Positions 37,501-49,500 of a stretch of 64,000 nucleotides of DNA are shown here, piece after piece. Each line of letters begins with the position of its first letter. Position 1 is the first letter of the stretch. The position numbers and the translations under genes were made by a program. This DNA is from Lycocorax pyrrhopterus obiensis. Taxonomy: Eukaryota > Chordata > Aves > Passeriformes > Paradisaeidae. The notes beneath the pieces were generated by a model that searched no databases, had not been told where the DNA came from, and saw nothing but the letters and a program-made list of their open reading frames with translations. The DNA is taken from contig JACSVZ010000004.1 of the NCBI GenBank assembly GCA_014706295.1, positions 13,836,484-13,900,483 on the forward strand, in the 5' to 3' direction.

Positions 37501-40500
37501 ACAGTGCTGCCTGAACAAACATGTCCTGCTTGGCCCTGCACAATGAACCAACCAGATGCTGTTCCCTAGAATAGCTCATTCACGTAGAGATAGGTTAACA
37601 GCTTGTCCACATTTATACTCCAAAGCCTGCCAAGGTAGAGAATAAAGAAATATTTTCCTGCCTTCCAGGGTGAATACTTCTCAGCTTTCAAGCAGGCTTC
37701 CCGTCGTGAGGATGACATTGCTATTGTGACCTGTGGGATGAGAGTCCTGTTCCAAGACGGCACAAGCCAAGTGGAGGAGATAAAACTAAGCTATGGAGGA
37801 ATGGCTCCTACCACTGTCCTGGCTCTAAAAACTTGCAAGGAACTCACTGGCAGGTAGGAGTTTTTCTGTGATAAAAAGACTGTCTAATGGAACTGTGCTG
37901 ATTTTTACAGGAGCAGTTTAAATATCTAAAATATGCTAAATCTAAAAGTTAAAGGAGAAAGGGGAAGAAGTATAGTTATGCTTCTGCAGCAATGTATTTT
38001 GTGTAATGCCTTGCTTCCTCCAGTATTCCTTACCCTCAAAGATCCATGTCATTCTCTCATTCAGAGAGCCATTTTCTTGCCAATTCTCTCATCTGTTGAA
38101 CTGGACAGAAGCTAGATGCGTGCATGACCTGCAAAACTGGGTTCATTTCAAACTGGCCAGAAAAACCAGTGATTTTATAATGTAATAGCTTTGCCACACC
38201 TTTAGGAAAGATACCATGAGCCCAAGATAACAGCAAAGCACACACATGTGCTATGAACAGATAGAACTGATGGCTGTTGCTTGAGAGCTTGTGGGAATAG
38301 CATGAAGCTGACTCAGGGGAGGTTGAGGTTGGATATCAGGAAGAAGTTTTTCACCCAGAGGGTGCTTGGGCACTGGAACAGGCTCCCCAGGGCAGTGGTC
38401 ACAGCACCAAGCCTGAGAGAGTTCAAGAAGCGTTTGGACAACACTCTCAGGCACATGGGGTGACCCTTGGGCTGTTCTGTGCAAGGCCAGGAGCTGGACT
38501 CGATGATCCAGATGGGCCCCTTCCAACTCAGCATATTCTGTGATTCTGTGTCAGAAGAGTTAGTCTGCCCTGGTGAATTTAGGTCTGAGCAAGGGCTCTG
38601 TGTCACCTTTGTTCCCTCACAGAGACTGGAATGAGAAGCTGCTGCAGGATGCCTGCCGCTTACTGTCGGGTGAGATGGATCTGTCTCCTTCTGCTCCTGG
38701 CGGGATGGTGGATTTCCGACGCACACTCACCCTCAGCTTCTTCTTCAAGTTCTACCTGACAGTCCTTCAGAAACTGAGCAAGAGTGGCACTGTGAGTGCT
38801 CCCTGGGAAGGCAGATTTGGGGAAGGAGAACCTCTTTGTGCTGCCTTGGTGGGGAAGGCACGGGGGAGGGTTGAGATTTGAGCAGAGTCACAGCTGATAA
38901 CAAAATCCATGCTGCAATAGCTGCCAGAGCTACTCTACTGCTTGCATAACAGTGACTTGTGTATCTTCCCACTTGCTTCCTCGTGGCACCCTCACCTTGT
39001 GGTGGGAAGGGTGTTGCTCTGTGGGTTCACAGGATGGTTCCTGGACTTCTTCCATTTGCTGCATTACAAATGGTCTTGTGGCTCTGTGGTTATGCTTGGC
39101 ACAGAGCCTGAGCCTCATTTGCCTTTAACTCAGTAGATTATGGATTACCTTAAGTGGAAGATGGAGAATGGAAAATATCCTGAGCTACTAGGGAATGTGA
39201 GAAAGGAATAGGAAGGGAAGGTGATTTTCTTTAATATGTCTCTGGCAGAAAAATATGTGTGAGCCCATCCCTTCAAACTACATCAGTGCTACAGAGCTGT
39301 TTCACAAAGATCCCATTGCAAATGCCCAGCTCTTCCAAGTAAGTAGAAACTTTCCCAAGTAAGTAGCAGTGTCAGCATGGCATAGAGGCAGGCTTTTCTG
39401 TAGCTCAAACTGTGCTTCCTGTCTTCTTATCTCCCTGAGTATGGTCATCACATAAACTTATAAAGTGCCATGTGTGAAGCTTGTATTTGGGTCTCAGTCC
39501 TTTCCTCACTTTAGGATACTATTCTTTCCTATCATTGCCCAAGACTGTTGCTGACAGCTTTATAAAAATCGCTTTTCCTCCTGTAGCCAGCTCTGTATCC
39601 AAACTGAAATTCCCCTTCTGCTTTCCCCAGTTACAGCCTGCCTTTCTTGGCACCTCTCAGGCTTCAGACTGGGAATGTATCTTCTTTCTTATTTCTCTGT
39701 TAGTGACCCATTCTCTTCAGCATTGAGAGTAGAATCCAGTTTCAGAACTTGAACCTTCTTATGCAAGCTGTGAAATCAAACCCTTCTCTTCCATAGCAAT
39801 TTCAAAACCCAAACCCCTTTCACTTCATTCCCTGCAGCTCCCCTCTGTGTAGCCACATCTTGTGGCATCTTGTTTACCTTCCTTTCCCACAGGACTGAGC
39901 CCCCATCCCATTCCCCATTCACTAGAATGTCTCACAGTGCCTTTTGCTCTCCCATCAATGCTTCCACCCCCTTCCACCCAAGCCAGCAGTAGTCAGCCCT
40001 GTGTTTTACTCCAGGAAGTGCCCAAGGGGCAGGCCGTGGAAGACATGGTGGGCCGGCCTCTGGTGCACGTTTCAGCAGCCAAACAAGCCAGTGGAGAAGC
40101 TGTGTACTGCGATGACATCCCGCACTATGAGAACGAGCTGTACCTAACGCTGGTGACCAGCACCACGGCCCACGCTAAGATCCTGTAAGTGTCGCTTCTG
40201 ACTTTCAGGTGTTGGAAGCATCCGGTGCCTGGTGGCTTAGGAAACATCAATCTGTCAGGGTGTGGGTGAGGGAAAGGTTTTTGCTTAGGTGGGAACTCCA
40301 GTTCCTTGCACATTGTTACATGGAGGCGAGCAGTGTGTGTGACAGCTGCCTTGCAAGTCTGCGTCAGTGGGAATATGAGGGAATTAACACCAAACTTTGG
40401 GCTTTGCTGAAGCACAAAAGCCCTCAGCCTAGGCAAACTTCCTGCATTTCCCATCTCTTATACTCAGGCATGCAGGATTAAAAAGGAGCAGGGTAGGAGA

Positions 40501-43500
40501 GCACGACAGTGGCTGAGGAGCTGTCATTTTAATCACTAACCAGAGCACGCAGCTTGAAGATTCTCTTTCTGTCTGCCTGAGAAATTAGGTTGTAAGATGC
40601 AGTTCTACCAGCACTCCTGCTGGTGAGTCAGCTGTGTGCACTGGGTTTTGCCTCGCGTGGTGCTTGCCTGCACTAGTTGTGGTCAAACCCCTCTGCACAA
40701 AAGTCGGTTGTGAATTGGCTTCAGCTACGAGATGTAGCCCTGCTTGTGTTAGGCTGCAGCAAGGTGGACAGGTCAGTATTTGGAAGTGCAGCTGTCTCAG
40801 AAGACATCTTGTCCATGCAGAGCATGACTGGTGCCTAATTAATAACAACAGTGCCTAACCAACTCCAAAAACACAGTCCTGCAGGTAATGCCATCTGCAT
40901 TCTCATATGAATTTTAATGCTGTCATGTTGCAGGACTGACTGCCCCCACAAACCCTAATTTTGTTTACATGGTGGTGTCTCTGCAAGCTCTCATCTGCCC
41001 TCAGCTGCTTTGATGTGGGACACTCTGTGTTGCTCTGGCTCGTGTCACCCTCAGCAGCCTTGCAATGTGCTGTTCATTCCTTGGGCAATACTTCCTGCCT
41101 AGTTCAGCTTCCTGTCCAGAGGTTTCCCATTGTGGCATGGGCAGCATGGTGGTCAGGGATGCACGGATGTAGTAGTTGACTCCCAGGTTATGAAAGAAAC
41201 TGCTCTGTCATCATAGTTAATTTTCAGGTGTTGCAACGTGCAATGCAGACATTTAAGTGTTGTTACTACCACCAGGGCAGATGGGGAGATAGAGAAAGCA
41301 TCACATCCATGCTTGTGACCACAACATGCAGTGTTTTCTAGAGGTTGCTGTACACATTCTCATGCATTTATGTTGTGTACACATATTTCAGGCTGGGAGC
41401 CTCTAATATTCTGTAGAGGAAGTAGTAGAATATTTAATCAGGGGACAAAAGTATCTCAACCTATGATTTCGGAAATCAAAATATTGAATCTGAAAACTTC
41501 TACCTCATCTGAGTCAGATTTTGGGCACCAAGTGTAAATCAGACATCATCTGCCTCTGCATTTGTAGCTAAGGGAAAATGTTAGGGGGTTGTTTCTGAGC
41601 TGCTGCTGCAGAAACACAGGAAAGAGAACTTTCCAAAGAAAAACAGCATTTTGAGTTCCTGCTGTCTAAGGGTTCATGTGGGAATGCCTTTTAATGCCTT
41701 CTTTAAAAAGTCTGAGACTCACTGGGATGCAGTAACAGCTGCTTTCAGGCACAGCTTATATGAAAGTTTCAGGAATCGAAACAAGTTGCTGAAAAAATTG
41801 CAGCAATTTACAGAAGGTAATAAATCATTCAGTCAGCAAAATCAAAGCCACAGCTTTTCTATTCACAACTGTTTCTCTGTAAAGCCAACGTACAGAATAT
41901 TGCAAAAGGAACCTGAAAGTCTTTTGTAATGTATTTTTTACTCAGTTCTCCATATAAAAATTAAATTATTGCCCTTTTTTAGTTATTTTGTCTCTGAGTT
42001 TTAAATCTCTATATGATTCAAGCAGACAAGCATTTTGGTTAGATACCTCTTTTGCTGATTACCAAAGAAAGCCTTTCATGAAGGTTTTTGTCTTTTTGAG
42101 TGTCCCTTCTTTTGCATCGTCTTAAAAACCCTGAAGCTTCCTTGTGATTGATCCTCAACAATTTCTCCCTGACTCACTCATGGCAGATGATACATGTCTG
42201 CACTAAAATTTCATATTTATGAATAAACAGGGAATTCTTGCCTTCGTGGCAAGAATCATGGCAGCTAAGAAGACAGTGGAAGCACAGCATCACTAACACC
42301 AACTTGTCATCAAAGAATCTTTTGTACATGTGGCAATTGGATCAAGTTCAGATGTGTCTTAGGGAAAAGATGTATGACATAGTCCAAAGAAGCAGGCTGG
42401 TGATCAGTCTCACAGTCAGGATTAACATTTTCATATAGATCCCAAATGATTTTAGTCTAATACGTTTTGCTTTCTGTCACAGTCTCACATGATACTCACA
42501 TGGCATAGCCAGACTTGAGGGACTCAGGCCTGAATTTGTATTGGAATCTCATAATCACTTAGACAAAGAAAAAATGAGAAATAACACACTTTCTTTCCGT
42601 AGTTCTGTAGATGCATCTGAAGCTCAGAGTGTTCCTGGGTTTGTGTGTTTTGTCTCTGCTGAGGATGTTCCTGGCAGTAACATCACCGGCATCGCTAACG
42701 ATGAGACTGTCTTTGCTAAGGATGTGGTATGTAGCTAAAAACAGCCTTCTTCAATCATGCTGCTCAGGAGATAACAATTCTCATATTGTCCAGTCAAGCC
42801 TTATGCAGAGATAATTCCAACTGCACTGGGGTCAATAGAAATCTTGGTGCCAAATTCAATAAGGCCCAATTCCCTTTGCCATGTGCCCCTCTCCTCTGTG
42901 TTATCTCCACGGTTCTTCTCTAAGCTGCAGCCCCCTGGGACAGGCTCACTCACTCAGTTGCTGTCCAAATTTGCTTGTGATTATTTTCCCTGGGCTGATT
43001 TTAAATAGACTGGTCTGAACAAAACAGATGAAAAACTGCGTAAAAGGAATAGATAAAGAGAATTATCACGAGTCTCTCGTTACTGCATACACACATGACC
43101 AAATCACCCAAATGATAGTGAGTCCTAATCTTGCCTGCAGGTCACCTGTGTGGGTCATATCATCGGTGCAGTCCTTGCAGACACACAAGAGCATTCCAGG
43201 AGAGCAGCTAAAGCTGTGAAGATTAAGTATGAAGAACTTAAACCTATTGTCACAATTCAGGTAAGATGGTTCAGGTCTGCAGCTGCAGTTGGCTTGGGAC
43301 TCCCTGATGTCTAGTTCTGTTCTCACTCATGTGGCTACTTAACCCCATGATTTGTTTGTGTTTGTGGTTGCAACAGGATATAGATAGAAGGAATAATTTG
43401 TGTATTTAAATATACAGAAGGCACATCTTTGATGCCCTACTGATTTAGAGTACATTAACTTTTTCTGTGCAATTTAAAGCTGAAACAAATAAAACAAACT

Positions 43501-46500
43501 CAGGCAGATATATTGTGCTCAGCAGAAATTTGTTTAGATGAACAAGGTTACTGTGAGTTACATTCTTACCCACAGAGGCTTGCTTTTAATGTTGTCTGGT
43601 ATGACCCTGCAGGCTTCACTGATACCCATTCCCTCTTCATTCTCTCATTTATAACAAGCAATAATAAGGTGTGAGAATGTCTTTTCTAGCTCTGTCACTG
43701 CACTGCTCCTCTGAGATTTCTGCAGACCACTTGTCAAGTTTCTAAGCTGATGAAATGAATTTTCAGGCATTCACTTCCCACTGTGAACTGTATGGACAGA
43801 GTCTTTAAGTGGCTTTTCTCAAAGCTGCAGAAATTCATGTCAATAATGTGTGATCATTTCATGCTTTTTTATTTTTTTAACTAGAAAATTTGTTGACAAG
43901 ATTTCCTTACAAGACAGTAAAAGCAAATGATAATATCTACACAACATTCATATCTAGAAATGAGAAAAAGAAAAATCTATGAAGCCATTCTTAGTGGATA
44001 AATTAGAGCCATAGGATTCTAATTAAATGTTTTAATAGTCAGTATTTCATACCATGTACTTTGTAATGTGAATTGTATTCATGCAAAAAGAAAGAGTCTG
44101 TGCACTGTCTCATACAGACATTGGTACTGTCATCTGAGGACAGAGATTTTGGGTTGTTTGTGTGAGCTGTGGATTCACAAACAATGTGTGAGACCTTTGC
44201 CTTTTCTGAGGCTTCTAGTTGTTTGTTCAACCAGAGAACATGAGAGTGGAGCCAAAAACGTGCTGATTTTTTTGTTTTTGTTGTTTGATCATTCTGTGGG
44301 GGTTTTTCATTATGGAAAGCTTCAGTTTTGGCAAAAGGAAAATGCCTTTGTAAAACTTCCCATAGAAAGATGATTGTATATTAGCTCAGAAGTGAACTAC
44401 TTCTGTGCTTCTTACCTGAGAGATTTAGTTTTCTCTTTCTGTCTCTTTTTCTCTCTTTTTTCTTATTTTCCTTTCTCTCACCTTATGGGCTACAGACAAG
44501 AGTTAATATAAGATAGCTCTGGTGGCTACAGGCCTTGAGGTTCCGGGTCCACAATGTAAGATGAGTCACAAGGAGTACCTTAAGATTGTCCAATTATGGT
44601 GTTGGTTGTGAAATTGCTGTGTTGCCAAAAGTTATTTTGTACTGCTTTTAGTCAAGTCTCTTGGCTATTCCCTTAGTTAGTGTCTGATAAGTTCTTGTGC
44701 TTTTTATCTTGGCTATTTCTTCTTCAGTCAGAGGAAGTTTTGATTTCATTCCATTTACACAAAAATGTCATTGTGTCATTCTGTTTCCTAGGAAGCTATT
44801 GAGAAACAATCCTTCTTTAAGGATATAAAGAGGATTAATAAGGGAGATGTGAAGAAAGGATTTGAAGAATCTGATCACATTTTGGAAGGTGAGAATAAGC
44901 ATTAATAATTCTTTTAAAATAGGATAGTTTGTGACAAAAGAAGTCAAGCTGTCAGCCTCCTTTTTATGCATACGCTACTGAGAGTAAGGCTTGCAGGAAT
45001 AAATTAATCTCGTATAAAGTTTCAGACCAGTATACAAATTTTATTGTTTCAAACAGACCTGGATACTCCCAGCTGTGCCCCAGAAAACATTCTGTCCAGA
45101 AAACACTCTATTCCAATGAAAGGACACATTTTTCTTGAACAAATATTCTACAAAGTGTTTGTTTTACTTTTCCTGAAATTTTCCCCTGTCCAGACATAGT
45201 CTGGTCTAAATCTTATAGACAGCCAATTTCCTTTAATCTGGTGTATGGCTGTGTCTTAGGAAAATGGGACACAATGAACAGATCAGATCAGGGCCAAGAC
45301 TGAGAATGGAGGTTGATTCTGACATTTAATTGTGTGTACCATGACTGGAAATTGTACCCTCAGCACTGCCAGGTAAGATGTCTTGGGAAAGAGCCACATG
45401 CAGTGATAGAGAGTTGATTCCCAGTTAGATAATCTTAAGGCATTTTTGGGTTTCTATTTTGTTCTCCTGTTTCAAAGTCTATAACCTTGTATTTTATTGA
45501 CTCAGCTAGACTACACTTGATTTATTTTTTTTCCTTATCTCAGTGTTGTTATCAGTGTAGTCTTGAAAGGCACCAAATACTGCATCTTAAGGGATGCTGG
45601 ATCAATGGCATGGTGTGCAGGCTTATTTTTGAAATGCCGGCCACTGTGTTTTGAAATTAAGATTTCTAGAAAGTGGAAAGGAAGCATGTCTGGATTATTT
45701 ATTGTGTTTTGTTGTGTTGTTTTGAGCTTACTTTTTGTTGGTTTTAAACATTGAGCCAGAAGGGTCAATTTTAGCGCTAGCGATATCCAGTGCTGGGCAA
45801 AGCACAGCGTTGTCACTTAACACATGTACAAAAGGCAGTAGATCGAAGACAACATGTGATGGGAGACACCTTATAACACCAGGGATGCCCTTTCTATGGG
45901 GCATTTCTTTTAATTTTTAAGGAGAGATGTACGTTGGTGGTCAGGAGCATTTCTACCTGGAAACTCATTGTACTTTGGCTGTGCCAAAGGGAGAAGATGG
46001 TGAGATGGAACTCTTTGTGTCGACCCAAAACCCAATGAAGACACAGGTACTTCTCATTAACCTGGTGCCTAAAAGGCATTTGTTTCTCAGTTTCAGACTA
46101 GATGAATGGTTGTTTTATAGTTGCTCTTATTTTATTCTTCAATTAAAAAACCACACAGGCTTGGAGTTGAGTGTGGGATTTAAAGTCCATATCCATGCTG
46201 CTGGAGTCCTGAATCTCCTTCCAGGAGATTCTGAGATATTTCTGTTGGCAACGCATCTTTGTCAAGAGGAGTAACATGCTTAGCCCTTTTCCAGCTGCTC
46301 AGGAGACATGATGCTTGAATGACACATCAGAAAGAGAGGTGGTGAAGCCACTGGCTGTGCACTAACTCTCCCATTCCATGAGATAGGCTGCTGGCACCAT
46401 GGGGTGTCCTTGGCCTGCTTACTGGCTCACCAAGACTGTCCAAAGGTCTCTCAATGCAGCAAGGGTGGTATGGGCATCAAACCCTGTGCTAAATGAGACC

Positions 46501-49500
46501 TGTGTCTTGGTAACCTCATCTCGTGTCAGTCTTTTCCTGAATCTGGCCCTGTGTGCTGCAGAACTGTGCCTTTTCCCCTCAGAGATCAAATGCTGGCCTT
46601 CCCCTTAGAGATCAGATGCTGGGCTTCTTGGCTCCAATTGCCTCAAATCCAATTGCATCAAATCCAATATTTGCACTGTTGAAATGGTTTCGGGGAGGCA
46701 GTGTGTTGGCATCTAGTTCTTAACACCAGCTGAGCTCCCTACATGTTCTGCTGTTTTGTTTTTCTTTAGGAGTTTGCTGCTAATGCTCTGGGAGTGCCTT
46801 CAAATCGGGTTGTGGTTCGAGTGAAAAGAATGGGAGGAGGATTTGGAGGAAAAGAGACTAGGAGTACTATTTTGACATCTGTAGTGGCTGTTGCAGCCTT
46901 CAAGTAAGTTTGGTTGTGGGGAAGAGGGATTTTTTTCCTTCAGACTGTCCCAGGCTGTCTCTTTCTGGAGCACCATTTGCACTGGAGCACTTTCAATACT
47001 CTCCGTGTTTTCTTACTGTACAACTTATAGCAAGCTTGGAATTTCCCAAAGGAGGTGTCTAATGGGTTCTTAGCTGGTAGGAGGGATTGAACCTGCCCAG
47101 AGGGGCTAAGTTTATGGGGGAATGTCAGCTTTTAATAGGAAAGGGGGAAAACCTCCTTACTCTTTATTCCTTTGGTGCTCTCTGAAAACTCTTGTATCTC
47201 AAATTATTTGCCTCTCCCCCTCACTTCACCCCAAACCATTTCAAGATCCAGCACCAGCCATGTTTATTGTTTTGTTTAATAGAGGTATGAGAATCTCTTC
47301 CTTGTTCAAAACTCTGCTACACCAGTCTTGCTCCATTATTTGTCTGCTCTTCTGCAAACTCCCTCTTCGGATTTTTCCCTAGGAAGGGTGGCAGGCCTTG
47401 GAACACACACTTTTCAAGCCCCTGAAAACTCAGAGAATGAACCTAGGCTGCAACCATTTGTGAAGAGCAGATTGGAAATGTGCTTCTGGTTTCTGGAGTT
47501 TTGCTGTGGGCTCATGTTTAACTGTGCAGGTTTGGGGTGAACATGGCCTCTGAGATGACATTTCTGCCCTGCCTGTAACCCTGCCCTGCCCAGTACTGCC
47601 CTTACTGGCAGTGCTAGAGGGATTTTGCAACACAGCAGCAATTTGATGCAATACCTTTGGAAGAGAACAGCCAAAATGAAGCTCTGTTTTTTAAATCGAC
47701 TTTATTTTTTTCTGTTCTGAGCAAACAACCTGTTTTCTCTAATTAATCAGTAATGCATTTGCATTCTTTTCTTCTCTTTATCTCTGCCAGCCAAACCACT
47801 GTTTGACATCCTGGAGGTTACAAAATAACATCTATGACGTTCCCTAGATACTTGTACAACCTGAAGACAGGCACTTGGAAGGCAAAATTGTTAGAAAATA
47901 AAGAGCAACTCCTACTCTCCCCCTTGTTTTCCTCCTTGGATAATAAATAAGCAAATAAAAACCAAGGTCAAATTGAAGGCTAGTTAGTACTTTACATTAT
48001 TATATAATTCCTATGGCATCCTCTCTTTCAAAGCCAAAAGAGTGCCTTGAGAAATAGTCTGGAAAACAGTGATTGCTCAGTTATTAGCATCTGTCTCTAG
48101 AAGAAATTATCCTTTTTTTAAGTACAATACACTTGGCAAGAGTTTTCACGAACAGGTCCCAACTTTGGAGATGTTTATTTTTTTTTACTCAGTCCTGCCA
48201 TTTTCTTAAGAGGAAGGCATATAAACCGAGCAGTTTGCCCTTAACTCTCCATTGCCACTCTGGAAAGACAAAGAGAAGAGTCTTGTTCTGCAGGAACTGC
48301 GTTGTGCATTTCAGGCTTTGCCTAAAAAGCTGTGCTCTTTAACAGAACTGGCCGTGCAGTGAGGTGCATGCTGGATCGAGATGAGGACATGCTGATAAGC
48401 GGTGGGAGGCACCCCTTCCTGGGGAGGTACAAGGTATGCACACACATGAGAGGAATGCATCTGGTCTCAGCATTGTCCCCTGAGACATCAGAGAGCAGTA
48501 AGATTTTGTGAAAAACTTGCTGCTATGGTTATTTCACTGCTGATCTCCCCCACTGCAAATGGGCCAGGTTAGATGGGCTATAGCATTTTTCCTGTCAAAG
48601 TGCTGCAGAAGTTATTTTGGCTTGCATGGTTCCCTTCCTGTGACCTCAGCATAAATAATTCTGCCTTCCTTGCAACCAAGACTTTGCTCCTGTTGACAAT
48701 CCCATTGCTCTTAGAGGCTCCCCCATTCCTTTAAAGCATCCTTTTCACAGCAATGTGCTTTCTCAACTTCCCTTCTGCTTCACTCCCCATCCAACTGCTG
48801 CTGTTTTTGAAAGCAAAAACCTGTTAAGGAAATTGTGGCTGTGATAAGCGGCCAGCACTTAATTTAGAAGAATTCTCTGGAGCAAGATTGAAACATGCAT
48901 GGATCCTTCACTGAGGAACTCCCTCAATTGCTGGCTGTGCCTGTCCTGTGCTGCACTGGGGGCAGTCAGCCCTCTCTGCCTGTGTGAGATCCATTCAGTT
49001 TTTGGAGGGAAGCACAAACCATGACACTTTGTAGAAAACTGATTACTGAGGAGGCTCTCTTGACAGGTTGGTTTCATGAAGAATGGGAAAGTCAAGAGTC
49101 TGGAGGTGTCATACTACAGCAATGGGGGCAACTCTGTAGACCTCTCTCATGGTGTAAGTAAAATTTTCTGTGTTTTTCTGTGCAACCTTCTGCTCTGACT
49201 TCAGAGACCTTTTGACTACAGCACTGCTTGCACGTGCAGCTCTTTGACGTGACTGAAAACAGATTTTGAAGGGGTTTTGGAGCTTCTACAAATGCTCTCT
49301 GAGCCAACTGACCTGCACTGGCATGTGCCGCATAATTCTGATGGATGTGTAATCTGTAATACTCAGATTGAGCAAAGGGGTCAAGAATGTTTGCTTTGCA
49401 TTACAGAGGGCTGTGATGGAAGAGTAGTTGCACAATGCAAGATGACTGATAGATCCCCAGCTCTGGGGAAAGATAGTTCCTTGGAAAGAGAAGCATCCCA

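Larger units (their letters stand above)
29876..37668 (+). other. XDH: Introns 9-14 of XDH
   Basis: Non-coding apart from exons 10-14. Intron 11 (31956-32910) contains a CR1 3' fragment at about 32100-32475. Intron 14 (34904-37668, about 2.8 kb) shows no repeat or gene I recognise, nor do introns 9, 10, 12 and 13. Confidence 0.6.
38792..49066 (+). other. XDH: Introns 16-24 of XDH
   Basis: Non-coding apart from exons 17-24. I recognise only simple structure here: a pyrimidine-rich tract in intron 20 (about 44428-44482), short tandem repeats in intron 22 (46581-46668) and a small hairpin in intron 18 (42234-42256). The longest, introns 18 (40185-42602), 20 (43261-44791) and 23 (46904-48345), hold no gene or transposon I can identify. 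Confidence 0.55.

Noticed and set aside
38313..38726. 137-codon minus-strand frame
   Set aside because: Antisense to a CR1 fragment and XDH exon 16; no independent evidence.
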